A stretch of 64,000 nucleotides of DNA from Typha latifolia (GCA_019914945.1 CM034109.1:1736001-1800000), one strand, 5' to 3'. Positions 23,420 through 37,571 are shown, numbered from the stretch's first letter. Notes: generated by a model from the sequence alone, not told the origin. Program-made: numbers and translations.

Positions 23420-24334
23420 AAAAGATAAAGATTACTTAGCTAAATCAGCCTTCCTTATCCTTCTCGGATTGATTCTTCTTTATACCACGTATAGAGTCCG
23501 AGTTTGGAGAAACCTTGAATACAAAAGTTGTAGATCAGATGTTTTCGATCTTCTCCAAGTGGTTTTGTAATATTTAGTTTCTCCGGAATATCCTTTGAAT
23601 AGATTTCCAAAATCACAGCATAGTTGAATTAGTTAACTAACAAATTCTAATCTAATAAGGCTCTAATTAAAGCAAATAAGCAGATAAGATAACTAGACTC
23701 CATCTATTGAGCTAAATCTCCCCTTGATGTGATTCGATCTGACTCAATTAGCATTACACCAAAGCTATAACACCCCTATTATACTCTATATTCATAATCT
23801 GCATATACTTATAGTGTGCCTATGCTTGTGCTAGCACAGATCGTTTTCGTATGTTCAATATCAATATTATATTATAGGAGAATTAGAAAATTCCTATTTA
23901 TATGAAGATTATGTGAGACATTACAATGAGCAATATAATTAGTTGATCAATTTTGATGAATATCGATAATATTTAATACAATATTCTCATGTTATTCTTG
24001 TGCTAACAAATAAAGTCTTTGATCCTCCTATATATCTTAGAATTCACATTACACTTCTTATTATATTTCTTAACATTTGTCTTATAATCAATATGAAAAG
24101 TATTAATGTAATGACAAGATAATTGAACAAAAAAGGAGAAGAATATACATATATAAAACACAGAACATCTACTTATATGATTTTATAAACAAAAATATAA
24201 GTATAAACAAAATCTAATCAATAACTATTTGGTGATTCTTACCTTTGTTTAACTCATCATTAATTATATATAAAATAGTCACAATCTAATTATGTAAAAG
24301 TATGTAAGCTTAGTGTTATATTTTTTACAAAATA

Positions 24335-24335
<1 letters not shown>
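23420..24335. other. AT-rich stretch (unit 2), no gene seen
   Basis: Equivalent of 7823-8744. Confidence 0.4.

Positions 24336-24375
<40 letters not shown>
24336..24375. repeat. (TA)20 microsatellite
   Basis: Uninterrupted TA dinucleotides, the longest of the four tracts. Confidence 0.95.
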
Positions 24376-24377
<2 letters not shown>

Positions 24378-24587
24378 AACATGAACATAAGATATATGAA
24401 TTTGATTATTATTAATTAAGATATATGTATCAACCTAATATAAGCTATATATGTATAATTATTATAATTAGTTAATTATCATGCTTATCATACTTTGCTA
24501 ATAAATATGTTAGTGAGTACATATTTTTTAAAATAATTAACTGTGTAATTAAATAATTAAAAAGGAGAGAAAATCTCTATATTATAG

Positions 24588-25460
24588 TGCTGGGCTTGCA
24601 GTTAACAGAGAGAGGGGAACGAAGGGAGAAGAAAAGGAAGGAGAAGAAGAAGAAGATAAGAAGAAAGAGAAGGGAAGGGAGGGGAAACCGAGTCAACGAG
24701 GAGGGGCCTGGCTGCTGCTGGCTAGCTTGCGATCGGCCTCTCGCCGGCTGTTCAGTTCCGACGAGAGAGAGAGAGAGAGAGAAAGAGGGAGGGAGGGAGA
24801 GAGAGAGAGGAAGAAGAAGAGAAGAAAATAGAGGAGGGGGAAAGGCCTCATTAGCAGCTTCTCTGTAGTAGTAGTGGTGGCAATAGTTCTGAGGACAGGA
24901 GCAAGAATCCGAGGAGAGAAATTTGAGAGAAAGAAGAGAACAGAAGAGAGGAGAAGAAGAAGAAGAAGAAGAAGAAGAAGAAGAAGACCTCCCCTGCACC
25001 CTCTTCCTCGTCATTGGAAAAGGAGAATGTTTCTTTCCATTCCTCATGAGAAATGGTGGGCAGCTACCCGACGGCCGAGATGTGCGTTCGTACTAAGTAA
25101 TTTAGTACAAACTATAGAATGGATTGTCGGTCATGAACATCGTAAGGTGCTGCTCTTCGCGAATCCCAGCATAGAAGAAGAAGAAAAGAGAAATAGAGAC
25201 GAAGAATAGTCGAAGTGGGAGGCACGAGTGCGTTGCGCCCTCAGCGCGCGATGTTGCATGGTACATCGTCTGCCACAGTTCAGCCGACCATGCCACGTCA
25301 TGCCATGCATTACCCTTTCTTCCTATCTTCTTTTTTTATTATTAATTTTAATTTTATTTCATTTCATATATTATTATTATTATTATTATTTCATTACTAT
25401 CATTATTTATTTATTTATTTATTTATTATTTAATATTTAGGGCTGGGTTATTACAATTGC
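24588..25460. mobile_element. Purine-rich and GC-rich LTR-like block (unit 2)
   Basis: Equivalent of 8985-9861. The GC island reads cctggctgctgctggc, whereas unit 1 has CCG triplets. Ends with gggctgggttattaca. Confidence 0.4.
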
Positions 25461-26308
25461 TCACTGTTCTAACGCGATATTGTCTATCTATCACTGTTCA
25501 TCTAGAATTGCTCATTGTCACTGCTCATCTGTACTTTTCGTCCATCACTGTTTATGTAGAATTGTTCATCCCGTTAGTCCGCTCGAATTCCAATGGCCAA
25601 TATTGATTTTTCTCAATTTAGACTTTAGAGACACATTGTCAATTACAGAAAACTTACAATCTACCCCTTGACAATTTTGTGACAAAATAAGCGTCGCCAT
25701 AAAAATCTAATATAGAAAACATTCCAAGCCCAATTCTGCAATAAAAATATCAATCCAAATTCTATGAAATTTATATCGCCATAAGTTTGAATTTTTAAAA
25801 TTACAAATCGTTCACATATCAAAAAATTTAACAGTTCAGGTCACATATTATTTTCCAAGTGTTTTGATACTTAGAAGTACTTCACAATAATCTAGGAGAT
25901 GAATGTTTACTGAAAATACTCAATAATATACAAATAACTTTAAATAGAAAGCAAGGCAAACATGACAAAGATGGCAAGAATTTTATGTGGAAAACCTCAT
26001 AAAACCTATGTATCATTTTTTCTATGATCAAATCAACCACTAACAAATATTGCAAATACAAAAATTACTTACAGAGCACCTATTGAACCCTAGCCTACAA
26101 CTATATTTGAAGTTCTCTTGCTCTCTAGATAAGTTGCTTCAAATGGTCGATAAACTAATCTCAATGACCCTCAACATCGGATGTCCTGTATTAGTAACCC
26201 TCGAGACAACAACTCACTCCAAGAAATAACGCAATAAAAATGATTCGAAATCTCTAATGAATCCTATCTTTCTAAAATCTTCGGATCGCCAAGAATGCTT
26301 ATTTAACA
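25461..26308. other. AT-rich stretch (unit 2), no gene seen
   Basis: Equivalent of 9862-10712. Confidence 0.45.
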
Positions 26309-27986
26309 ATTGGGTTATTTGCAACAAAAAACCACTTAGTTTTCGTTTTGATGAGTGAGGGTTGTTTCATGTTTCTACTGCATATGAGGTTTTTTCCTTT
26401 CTTTCTTCCAAGTTTGCCCTTCTGCCATTTAGTACTCATTAAATGCTACTGGGATAATGTAAGAGAGAAATGATTCATACCTATTTTTTCTTCTTCTTAT
26501 GCTGTTACTGCTTCTTCTTCTTCTTCGTCTTCTTCTTTTTTGTTATTATTTATTTCTCTTCTTTTGCTACTGTTTTATTTTTTTCTATCTCTTAATCTTA
26601 TTTTTTAATACAAGTCTCTCTAATCGCTCTTTAATTAATAAAGTAAGAGACTAATTAAAAATAGTTTAAATAAATAAAAACTTCTTAATCAATATCTCAA
26701 AATAGAACTTAATCTATATTACAACTAAATTATAATATATATTAAAAAAATTGTGAATTACCGTCGAATTATTCTTTGTTCTGCTATAGATATATTTCGA
26801 ATTTCAAGAAACTTCGAATACAAAAAGCCTCAAGTAACGGTGGAGGAGCTGGTGGCGATGTTAGAGGAGAGGAAGAGGGCTATATAAAGATGTATTTTTA
26901 TCGTCATAATTTTTTCTTTCTTAGTTGTTCATAACTTACACATGCTTACGAGAGATATTTTCATCATATTGCTATCACATGACTGTCTGAAATATATAAT
27001 AGAACCCTAATAGAAGGGGCTAAGTGAGTTATTTCTAAAAGTTCAAAGGGTTAGTGTGTTCAGGGGGTCGGTGTAGAAATGGGTGATAGTTCAGGGGGTG
27101 AAAAAGAAATTATTTTTAAATATAATAACAACTTTCGTTGTTCTTTTTATAGACTACATAATTTACATACTTCATCATTTTAATTAATAAAGAAAGAGAA
27201 GAAGAAAAAAAGAAGAAGAAGAAGCAATAACAACAAAAAGTTAGTAGTAGAAGAAAATATATTAACAACTTCCACAAATATAATGATAACTTTTATTGTT
27301 TTTAACAATTTTTATTATTTTTTTAATACATTGTAGAATTTACACGGTTACAATTTTCATAGAAACAAACAATAATCTATAGAATCATACTTTTAGTTAT
27401 TGAACTAATTATAATTATCTCACCACTATCTGTAATTAATCTCTTACTTTATTAATTAAAGAGTGATTAGATAGAATTATATAGAAAAAAAAAGAACAAT
27501 TAAGAGATAGAAGAAGAAAAAGAACAAACATAAGCAATAACGAAAAGAAAGATGAAAAAGAAGAAGGAGAAGAGGAAGAAGAAAAAAAAAAAAAGAAAAA
27601 GAAAACATATTAACAACTTCCGTAGATATAATAATAATTTTTATTATTTTTTCTGTACACTTTTTATACATTATAAAATTTACATATTTTACCATTATAA
27701 TTTGCGTAAAACAAACAATAATCATACAAAGTTATATTTTTTTAGTTACTTAATTAATTATGATTATCTCATCACTATCTCCGATCAATCTCTAATTTAT
27801 TAATTAAACAGTAATTATAGAGATTTGTATAGAAAGAAAGACTAAGAGATAAAAGAAGGAAAAGAATGATAGATAGCATTGCAGAATTTATTATATGAAG
27901 TAGAAGATGGAAAAAGATGAAGAAGAGTACATGGCTATTTTTCTCTTTATAGTGTCCCATAAATACTTAATGAGGCACTAAATAAC
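26309..27986. mobile_element. Composite foldback element (unit 2)
   Basis: Same inverted and direct repeat arrangement as 10713-12391. An A-run near 27588 is interrupted by G, unlike unit 1. Confidence 0.65.
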
Positions 27987-28416
27987 ATAATAGAAACCAA
28001 AAATAGACCTGACTAACCAAATTTAAAAACCAGGTGGGCTTTTCATGCAAAAACCCAACTCAATTCAACTCTTATAAAATTTGTGATACATAGAAATTCA
28101 AATATTTTATGGTCAAGCTCTTACAAAGTATTTTTAAATACGTTCAAATAGATTTTCTGTACACAAATTGCCGATACGAGAATATAACAAGTTATATAGA
28201 TCACAATTATTAGTCTAATATTAGAGTAAAATAGCTGAAAAGAATTTCGAATAATATATATAAAATAATTAGTACTAAAGATAATAATACTAATCTAAGA
28301 ATTATCCAATCAAAGATCGCATTTATAACAATTATAGTTGTTATAAGGACTTGTACTAACTACAAAGATATAATACTATTAATGAATTCAGTTTAATTTG
28401 GGAAAACAGTAACGTG
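27987..28416. other. AT-rich stretch (unit 2), no gene seen
   Basis: Distal upstream region of RLK copy 3. Confidence 0.5.
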
Positions 28417-28467
28417 GAAGAAGAAGAAGAAGAAGAAGAAGAAGAAGAAGAAGAAGAAGAAGAAGAA
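28417..28467. repeat. (GAA)17 microsatellite upstream of RLK copy 3
   Basis: The shortest of the four GAA tracts, about 470 bp before the start codon. Confidence 0.95.
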
Positions 28468-28800
28468 AGAGGAAAGTGCTCCTCGATCCGATAGAAAATG
28501 GTTAAAAGATAGGAGGTGCAGGGTTTGCACCTATCAGAAGAAAAATTTAGAGGGATGACTTTAACATGTAGACTATTGGATCTTAGTGTTGGTGTCCACC
28601 TCTCATTCTGTTGGTTTTCCAAAGGTTTAAAGAAAAATTTAGAGAGACGACTCTGACTCTTCTCTATACATCAAGTCATGTGGAAATTGGTCCTTCTCTT
28701 AAGTGTCTGTGGAGCACAGAGAAGTTCTCTTGACAAAACAAGAGAATTCCAAGGCATGCTTTAAAGGGTACCTTGGAAGTTCACACTCCAATATCAAAAC

Positions 28801-28871
28801 GACGTATTGAAGACGTTATTGATAGTTTTTCCCTTTGAAATGACCCTAAGTGAGTGGTAAGTCTATATAAA
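28801..28871 (+). promoter_or_regulatory. Promoter of RLK copy 3: paired GACGT sites and TATA
   Basis: GACGT at 28801 and 28812; TATATAAA at 28864-28871, 69 bp before the ATG. Confidence 0.55.
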
Positions 28872-28939
28872 CCCCAGAACTCTTTGAGTTTTTACAACAA
28901 CAAAATTAACTGTCTTTGGCCTTTCAGTTAGATTTAGCT

Positions 28940-31900
28940 ATGAATCCCTTGTTGTCTATCCTAACGTTCCTCTCGTCGGTTTTACCGCTACTCCCACCCT
29001 CCCAAGTGTTGCAAAATTGGCATCACTTGATTCGCAAGGGAGAGCCCTCCTCCAATGGAGAACAAGCCTTAAGAGTCATGAAGCCATAGCCTCATGGAAT
29101 CTTAAGACTAGTCCATGCAATTGGACTGGCATCACATGCAGTAGTGCCACGCATTTAGGGTTGAGCATGATCACCACGATATCTCTACCAGGGATGGGTC
29201 TTGTAGGGATGTTGGATGTCCTCGATTTCTCGACGTTGGCAACCTTAACAAGTCTCAACCTCACCGTCAACCAATTGATGGATCCATTCCAACTTCCGTT
29301 GCTGCTCTTTCTAAGCTCACCTCTCTTGATCTCTCTATGAATCAGATAAGTGGCTCCATACCTCCTTCTCTCAATAACTTGACGAATCTTAGAATCTTAG
29401 ACTTGTCTCAAAATAATCTTTCAGGTCCCATCCCAAAAGAATTAGGAGACCTACAGAGTCTATTAAGCTTGCATTTGTCTTTGAACATCTTGAGTGGCTC
29501 TATTCCGTATGAAATAGGACATCTCTCTAACTTGAATGAATTATTTCTCTCCCTAATAACAGCCTAATAGGTCCAATACCTTCAAGTCTGGGAACTTGAC
29601 GAATCTCGCTCTTTTAAACCTTTGGAGTAATCAACTCTCTGGTTCTATTCCTCATGAAATAGGAAAGTTAACAGCTTATGGTTGTTTTAGATGTCAGCAA
29701 CAATAGCCTTACAGTCTAATACCTTCAAGTTTGGGGAACTTGACCAAGCTCACTACCTTAAACCTTTGGGGTAATAAGCTCTCTAATTTCATTCCACATG
29801 AAATAGGTAATTTAGTGAACTTGAAGGACTTGGAACTCCAAGATAACCAACCGATGTGTCTCATCCCAAAAAATTTAGGGAACTTGACCATGCTTGAAAC
29901 CATGTACCTATATAGTAACAAGCTCAATGGTGTGATCCTCATCAAATAGGAAATCTCGCAAATATGGTTGATTTAGAATTTCCCAATAATAGCCTAACAG
30001 GTCCAATACCTTCAAGTTTGGGGAACTTGACCAAGCTCAATTATTTATACCTTTGGGGTAATCAGCTCTCTGGTTCCATTCCTAATGAAATAGGGAATCT
30101 AGTGAACTTGAAGGACTTAGAGTTCTCTCTTAACCAATTAACCGGTTCTATTCCGAGAAGTTTAGGAAACTTGACCATGCTTGAGGCCATGTACCTCGAT
30201 GATAACAATTTCACTAGTATCATCCCTCATGAAATAGGGAAGCCGGCAAATCTGGTTTATTTAAATGTCTTCAACAAAGAGCATTACAGCCCAATTCCCA
30301 AGTCTTGGGAACTTGGGAAAGCTCAATATTTTAAACCTTTGTTGTAATCAGCTATCTGGGTCCATTGCTCCATCATTTGGTAATTTGAGCAACATCCAAT
30401 ACCTTGGACTAGCCAATAATCATTTAAGTACTAGTTCTTTACCTCAAGAACTAGCAAATATCACAAGCTTACAAAGAATGCGACTTGATGGAAATCAACT
30501 TAAGGGAGATATCTCTAACTTTGGAGTGTATCCCAATTTGATATTTGCGGATTTGAGCTTCAACAAGTTCTCCGGTATGCTCTCGCACCATTGGGGAGAA
30601 TGCTACAATTTGACGAGCTTAACAATCTCCAACAATGAGCTCAACGGACACATACCTTCGAGCATTGGACAACTATCTAAAATCCAGGTGCTTGATCTTT
30701 CATCCAATAACCTGAAGGGGAGATTCCAATAGAATTAGGCAAGTTGTCTCAATTGTACTACTTGGATCTGAGTAATAACTTACTCTTTGGTGAGATACCT
30801 CAAGAGCTTGGAAACCTACTCAAAATACAGAATTTAGATCTATCAGCCTAACAACCTTAGTGGATCGATTCAAGGCAATTTTGGGGGTTGTCATGAACTT
30901 CTATTTTTAAAGTTGAGCAACAACCGTTTAAATGGAAGCATCCCCATTCAAATTGGAGGTCTAGTAAACCTACAAGAATTACTAGATCTTAGTCATAATT
31001 CATTTTCTAGAAGCATACCATCCCAACTAAGTGAACTAGTTATGCTACAAGTTTTGAATCTCTCACACAATGCATTGAGTGGATCTATCCCCACATCCTT
31101 TCAAGATATGGCTAGCTTAACAAATATAGACTTATCCTATAATGAACTGGAGGGGCCTCTTCCTGCTAGCCAAGTTTTCAAGAAAGCGCCGATGGAGTGG
31201 TTTACCCATAATAAAGATCTATGCTGTGAGGCGTCAGGCTTGGCTCTATGTAGTTCAAGCCCTTCAAGTAGAAGTTCTAGAAGTAAACAAAGTCAGGTTA
31301 TTACGTTGGTTGTTCTACCTATTCTTGGATCCTTGGTTCTCTTCGCGGGGTTTGCCGTATTCTTATGGAAAAGGAAGAAAAGCTCTAAACACAATACAAG
31401 TGAGATTGATAAAAGTGGGTTCTTGTTAGGAAACGTTGATGGAAAAGATTTATATAAGGATATCATTGAAATAACAGAGAATTTTGATGAAAAGTTTTGC
31501 ATTGGCAAAGGTGCATATGGAAGTGTTTACAAAATTACCTTACCCAGAGGAGTAAGAATAGGAGAATTTCAACTACCAAAAGAAAAAAATAATTGCTGTG
31601 AAGAAAATTCATCAAACGGAAGAAGAAAGATTGATAGACAACCAGCTTTTTTATTATGAGATACAAACACTATCTGAAAATACGACATCGGAATATCATG
31701 AAGCTTTATGGCTACTGTTCAACTGATCAACATAGGCTTATTGTTTGTGAGTACTTGGAGAGAGGAAATTTAGCGGTCATTCTTACACATGATGCATATG
31801 CCATTGAGTTAGATTGGATCAAAAGGTTGAATGTTATTGGAGATGTTGCTCATGCTTTATCTTACTCGCATCACGATTGTTCTCCTCCCATAGTTCATCG

Positions 31901-32642
31901 AGATATCACAAGCAACAATGTTTTACTTGATTCAAAATTTAGAGCTTGTGTGTCGACTTTGGAATAGCTAGAATTTTGAAGCCCGACTCATCCAATTGGA
32001 CAATGGTGGTAGGAACAAGGGGCTACATCGCACTAGGTAAATGCCTTTATTTATTCGAATTCAGAAAGTTTGTGTTGATACTTCGTAAAGTGTATTTTCA
32101 TACATGTGTCATATACTTGCTTTCGATAGTACGAAGATACACCTAATATGTTATTTATTTGACCCCTATCTTAGCTAAAAATATTAAGATATAATTGCAT
32201 GCCATAATAACAGTTTGGGCATAACTATTTATCTATCATATTTCGTAACTTTTTAGTATTTTCTTATGAGTTTTAATATAATTAAGCTTAGTTAGCTGAA
32301 ACTTCTTCTTCTGATATTTTGCAGAGCTTGCCTATATAATGACAGTGACCGAGAAATGCGACGTATATAGTTTTGGAGTGGTGGCACTTGAAGTGCTCAT
32401 GGGAGCTCATCCAGGAGATTTGATTACATCCTTATCATCTAGTACTATCGAACTCACACTACTGAATGATATCTTGGATCCACGTCTATCACTCCCTACA
32501 ATTGAAGTTGCAAGTCAAATTTTAACAAAGAGTCAAGATAACCCTTCAATGTTTAGAAGCTAATCCGCTATGTCGACCAACAATGCAACATGTATCTCAA
32601 CAAACTATCTCGCTCTCTCGGATGCCTCCTATCCTCAATTGA
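28940..32642 (+). pseudogene. LRR receptor-like kinase copy 3 (many frameshifts as written)
   Basis: Same gene model: ATG 28940, exon 1 to 32036, intron 32037-32324, exon 2 32325-32642. The kinase glycine loop, HRD ([10 protein letters not shown]) and exon 2 motifs are readable in separate frames. Breaks include 29000 (one base fewer in the signal peptide region), 29275 (one G fewer), 29550 (two extra), 29590, 29673, 29713, 29937, 30713, 30845 (tcagcctaac), 31587 and 31677 (extra A in runs), 31952 (CGAC for CAGAC at DFG) and 32525. The exon end reads CACTAG|GT where copies 4 and 5 have CACCAG|GT, keeping the donor but changing Pro to Leu. Compared with copy 2 it has regained CTG in several places (tggctactgttcaactgatc), so it is intermediate in quality between copies 1-2 and 4-5. 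Confidence 0.9.
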
Positions 32643-32783
32643 TATTAATTACTATGATCTTGTCATATTGTATCCTAATGTACCGCATGGAAAACATACT
32701 TGTACATCAATTTAGGAGTACGAATTATTTCTCTCTATAGCTGTGCTTATATATTTTAAGTTTATTCTTCTAACCAGTATAAA

Positions 32784-32789
32784 AATAAA
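32784..32789 (+). terminator. Candidate poly(A) signal, RLK copy 3
   Basis: AATAAA about 140 nt after the homologous stop. Confidence 0.5.
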
Positions 32790-34111
32790 AGAAAGATCTT
32801 GTTGATAATGCAAAGTGTGGAAACTCGATTTGGGAATCATAATCGGTTATCAATTCAATAAGCTTTTGCATCTAATGACTATCTAATCATAATTGGTTTC
32901 TCTTGGAGGATGACCCGATTGACTCTTTTTAGACCAAAATACACTTAATTTATTTTTTGGTGGGAGTGAGAAAGACTTGTTTTGCGTTTATTATTGAACT
33001 AGCTGAAGTAAATGAGGAGCAAACTCATTTTCCTTGACTTCTCTTGCTAGGTGGAAAGTGAACACCAAATACGAGTTCCCTCTTTGCGTGCTTTAAATTT
33101 AGTATAAGAAATAAAAGCAAAACAATAATACAAGTGATGCTTAAATACATGTCATAATCTTAGAACTGAAGTACATGTTATCATATGAATTCATGGTCTT
33201 GAGAAATATGGAGCTTCACTATCATTTAAGCATCGCCCTTGTATGGACTAAAATAGACATAAAATTGAGGTAATGAATTAAAGTTCAAACGATGGTCATA
33301 AAGTTCAGTGTTAGATTTTTAGTATTAGCAAATATATACAAAATAATCTAAGTATTTTTATCTATATAAATGAGCATATGCATAAGTGTTGTTAAGATTT
33401 GGTTTGAAATTTTTTAAATTTTAAAACAAATAAGTCATGCCACTTGAAGGGCATTCGAATGCACCCTAACAGTCATTAAAAGATACAAAGGTTTATTTTT
33501 TATTGTTCGAACACACCCCGGTAGGTGTTCGGCGCAGTTCAAGATGAGATGAGCATATTTAGTTGTCTCGAATGCACCTTGGCGGCCGTTCAAGTCATTT
33601 GAAGATATAAAGACACATATTAGGTCATTCGATTGGGGGCAATCTTTCACTCGAATGGGATCATGAATCTTTGAAAATTTTGGAAATCTGTGAGACCTTA
33701 TTTGGACTTATCTTAAAAAGGTATAAAAGTTTTAGTATGTCCTAACCCTAGTGTATTGGTTATTACATTGAGAAGACATTATTGAATAGAAATTAATTTT
33801 CAATGACAAAGGCTTTAACCACCTTCATCACACAAAACTATTAATCTTAAGGGTTAAGAAAGTCCAATTTTCGAAGGTTACCGAGATTGAAAATCATTTA
33901 CTAAAGCAATAAATCGTGGAGTCGAGCAATCAACACTATTTCAAATAGAGTCATGAGGATCAATGGGGAGTCTATAAATCGCCTTGTAAACTGCTACGCT
34001 TTATTAATATTGTTTCGATCCGAGTTTAAGATTTTTCCACGTAAAAGCTTAGTGTTCATCTTTATTTGTTTCTTTGATTATTATTCTGTATTTTTATTTA
34101 CTTAAGCAAAG
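32790..34111. other. AT-rich spacer (unit 3), no gene seen
   Basis: Equivalent of 1592-2909. Confidence 0.5.
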
Positions 34112-34865
34112 TGTTGGAAAATCGGGACTAGGGTTTAGTTTATATTTTCATCCAGAATAGCCTCGTACATCTTTCTCTTGGAGCTTGTCAAGGGTACTCA
34201 AGGATAACAGCCTTCATCAGCTATCCTAGCTTGTAGGATCTGTAACAAGCCTAAAAGCTTCCCTAGTTTATAGTAACAAACTAAACAAGTTTCCCTAGCT
34301 CATAGGACAACATATAACAAACTTTGTTACTAAAATTGTGTACGTGTAATCTCTTTATATATGGAATATGGTGAATGCCTAAACACCAATTGGTGTGAGA
34401 TTTCCAAAACATTGTTATGGTATCATAGGATTAGCATCTCCCGATCCACATGGCCTCCAAAACCTGTTTCGTCCTCTCCTTCAATACAATGGTGCACATG
34501 ATCACCATTAAACTCTCTTCCTTTAAGCTTTGGCATTCTTAGCTTACACCATTACTACAATGCCATGAACTTCTTTGCTATGTTGATGGCACCATTCCTA
34601 TGCCTCGCTGCAACCATTTTCTCTCGGTGAGTTCTTTGTCCCAAATCTCAAATATGCTGAATAGAAACACCAAGATTATCGTATATTCAGTCTCATTCTA
34701 TCCTCTCTCACGGAAGAAGCACCGGCCGAGGTTGCCGGGCTTACATCCTCCCATGATATCTGGGTCACCTTAGAAAACTCCTTCAGTCACAAGTCTAAGA
34801 CTCGTGAAATATGTCTTAAGGATGATCTATAGAAGCGTGGAACTCGTACTCTAAGGGAGGTTAGA
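34112..34865 (+). mobile_element. Truncated Ty1/Copia element (unit 3)
   Basis: LTR 34112-34411, primer-binding site at 34418, degenerate gag from 34450. Same truncation point. Confidence 0.85.
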
Positions 34866-35325
34866 AGCGGCGTCGCCGGGGATTGAGAGAACGGGAGCGA
34901 AGAAGACGAAGGAGGCAAGGCAAAACTCAATCTCAATAATCAATAATCAATGATGACTTTGGTTGCCTTCCACATCCTTTTATAGGCTAACCAACAACTC
35001 AAATTAACCCTAAAAACACAATTTTCGCTGACCACGTTCGAACTCGCCTGACCGCGTTCGAACGCACCGGGTTCGCTCTTCTGGATTTGCGAACACGATG
35101 TAGGCGTTCGAACGTGCGATTGAACGCGCCTGTCGGTATTTGCGAACGCGATGCAGGCATTCACAGTGCGTTCGAACGCACCGCGTTCGAACGCACAGTG
35201 CACTCTCTTCACCCACGTTCACAAACCGCGTTCGAACTCACTCCACCCGCGTTCCAACGCGACTTACAGAAAACTTATTTTAATGGAAATTACATACTAA
35301 AACATAAAACAAAAACACTCCTAAA
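34862..35325 (-). mobile_element. Minus-strand LTR-like block with TTCGAA cluster (unit 3)
   Basis: Palindrome cluster at 35032-35268, minus-strand TATA near 34977. Over this block the sequence appears identical to unit 4. Confidence 0.5.
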
Positions 35326-36114
35326 GTGAATCCATGCTCGAGACGACGTCGGTGAAGTCTGAATCGTATCAGATACAAATTGGATGGTGGCAAAAACTAT
35401 TTGAACACTAAATAGTATTCATTGTGTAGTTGTATATAAGTAGCGGTTTTGTTCTTCCAAATATCATTATCCATCACTAGTAATAGTATAGACAACCATA
35501 AGTTAATAACTTAGAATTTTTGTTCTGAAAAATCTACCGAATCTACCTCTCATCTCTTGGCCTAGTGTTCTTACTCGCAGATCTTCGTGACGAAAATTTA
35601 TATGTCCCATTTTCTCTCAAAGAATAATCTGGTGGATGATCTGAAAAAATAAAAACATAGTTTTCAAGTGAGAGACAAACTTCATCTGGTCTAATCTCGG
35701 ATATGTTTAAAGTTTGTGATAATTCGGTTTCTTTCTTTCCTAACCAGTCTCCTATTAACTAACTTTTCCTCATTTATTTCTTCGTGGACCTCTTAGATTA
35801 CTAGTTATCTAATTGAGGTCCTATGTCTAAATATGATGTTGACTTGTTGGAGTTGCACTGCTTAGAAGTCTTGGCCAACCGTAGAAAATATTGTGAAACA
35901 AATCAGATCTAGATTTGATTGTAGAACAAACGACTTGCTCAAACTCTTGTTTGTACGCATATCGAATCTTCTACTAGTCATAGAAAATGACAAACAATTT
36001 ATAGTGTTTCTCTCGAGCTTCACGAAAAAAGAGATGAGTACATATAAATTTAATTATGAAATCGGATTGGACGTGTAGATATTTTTCAGCAAAGCAACAG
36101 TTATGCCTTGTGCT
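35326..36114. other. Upstream region of small-peptide gene 3
   Basis: Equivalent of 4126-4908. No gene recognised. Confidence 0.5.
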
Positions 36115-36122
36115 TATAAATA
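36115..36122 (+). promoter_or_regulatory. TATA box of small-peptide gene 3
   Basis: TATAAATA 66 bp before ATG 36181. Confidence 0.6.
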
Positions 36123-36180
36123 CAGGTGTGTACTCGAGCATGCAAAATTTATCACCACACCCCTCTTCCATAGAATTTTA

Positions 36181-36413
36181 ATGGCTCTCAAAAAGATCCT
36201 CCTTACTTTTGTGATCCTTCTCTTTGCTGTCATCGGAGACATCGTCCCTCCCGTCGTGGCTCGCGTCCACCCGTTGATAGTCCGGGACACCGACACCCTA
36301 TAGGGTCACACCCATATCCTGCTAGGGGGACCCTACACTCCTTCTCCTGGTCGTCGCCGCCCCCTCCTCCTTCTCGACAACCACTGAAGAGAAGAAGAAA
36401 ATCTCTACGATAG
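36181..36413 (+). pseudogene. Small secreted peptide precursor, copy 3 (frameshifted as written)
   Basis: As copy 2: intact hydrophobic start, then the frame shifts at GTCGTGGCTCGCG and stops at 36303. A further change near 36357 (gccgccccctcc for gtcgtcctcc) lies in the out-of-frame proline-rich part. Confidence 0.6.
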
Positions 36414-37571
36414 GTCAGTCGTATAAACACATAGATGCACACTCATTTTATTATATTAACTCATTAATTACTCTAAAATTTAATCGGGTAGAGAAATGAT
36501 GACTTTTAACACAAACACTCACACTTAGAGCTTGGTAAAACTTTATATATTCATGCAAAGATAGGCACAACATGATTTGAACCTATGATTTTTGGCACTG
36601 ATACTATGTTAATTTACTAACTACTCTAAAACTTTAAGTTATAGAAAGACGGTGACTTTTATATTCTAACATATTTTATAATTTCTTCTCTAAACACTCC
36701 CCGAATAGCAAAGTTGATATCCTTGGGAGTTAAAATTTGATTCATTTAACATAAATATATAGTTTAGGAGGCATGCATACAGGAAAGTAAAGAACTTTTG
36801 AAATATTTACACCAGAAAGGCCAAATATGATAGTAGGAGCCAATTTAATGATTTTAATTAGATGGGCCTAAGGTTTTCAGATGGCCTAACATTTTAAAGT
36901 TAAACAGCAGCTCAGTTTTTCATCTTTAAAATGTTCTAACTTTTCTAATCATATCCTCTATGATTTTAATTTTCAGGTAGCACTCCTTAGTGCTAAAGAT
37001 CAAAAGTCTATTATGCATCTATTGGTCTCCCACCATCGTTCTCTTAGTTGCTAGCTTTACAAAGAATAAATGAGCACATTATGTCAATACTGTGAGCAAA
37101 TATATTTACCTCCTAATTATAATAATATTTTATAATTAAATTGCTCAGTGTACTTTAGTGTTATTCCTTATGTGCTCGTATGCATATGTATGTGTCCAGC
37201 TGAATGTCTATTTTAGATACTAAAATTGGCTTTTATAATTTACTCTTATATTTTTGGTAGGCTTTTGAATTGGGATCAAATATTTTGATTTACCAACATA
37301 AAGTATGAAAGAACTTAAACAATTAGGCATCATTTTTCAAACAATTAGCAATTTATAAATGGTCAGCTCAACATTTGTAGGGCCTTGGCAAAAATTCTAA
37401 ATAGTGCCATTCCTAAAATGAGTTATACTAAATTCTAAACATTCTAATAACCACTAAAATTGGTTTTTTTTATTACTAAAGCATAACCAAGTGATCTATT
37501 TATATGAAAATGTATCTATAGAGAATATTGATAGATGTCAGGCCCTTTTAATTTTTCTAATTAATGAAAGT
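36414..37571. other. AT-rich stretch (unit 3), no gene seen
   Basis: Equivalent of 5211-6368. Confidence 0.5.

Larger units (their letters stand above)
15604..31194 (+). repeat. Tandem unit 2 of ~15.6 kb array
   Basis: 15591 bp, collinear with unit 1 over its full length. All transposon remnants sit at the same places, so they were inserted before the unit was amplified. Differences are mostly 1-3 base indels plus microsatellite length changes. Confidence 0.95.
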
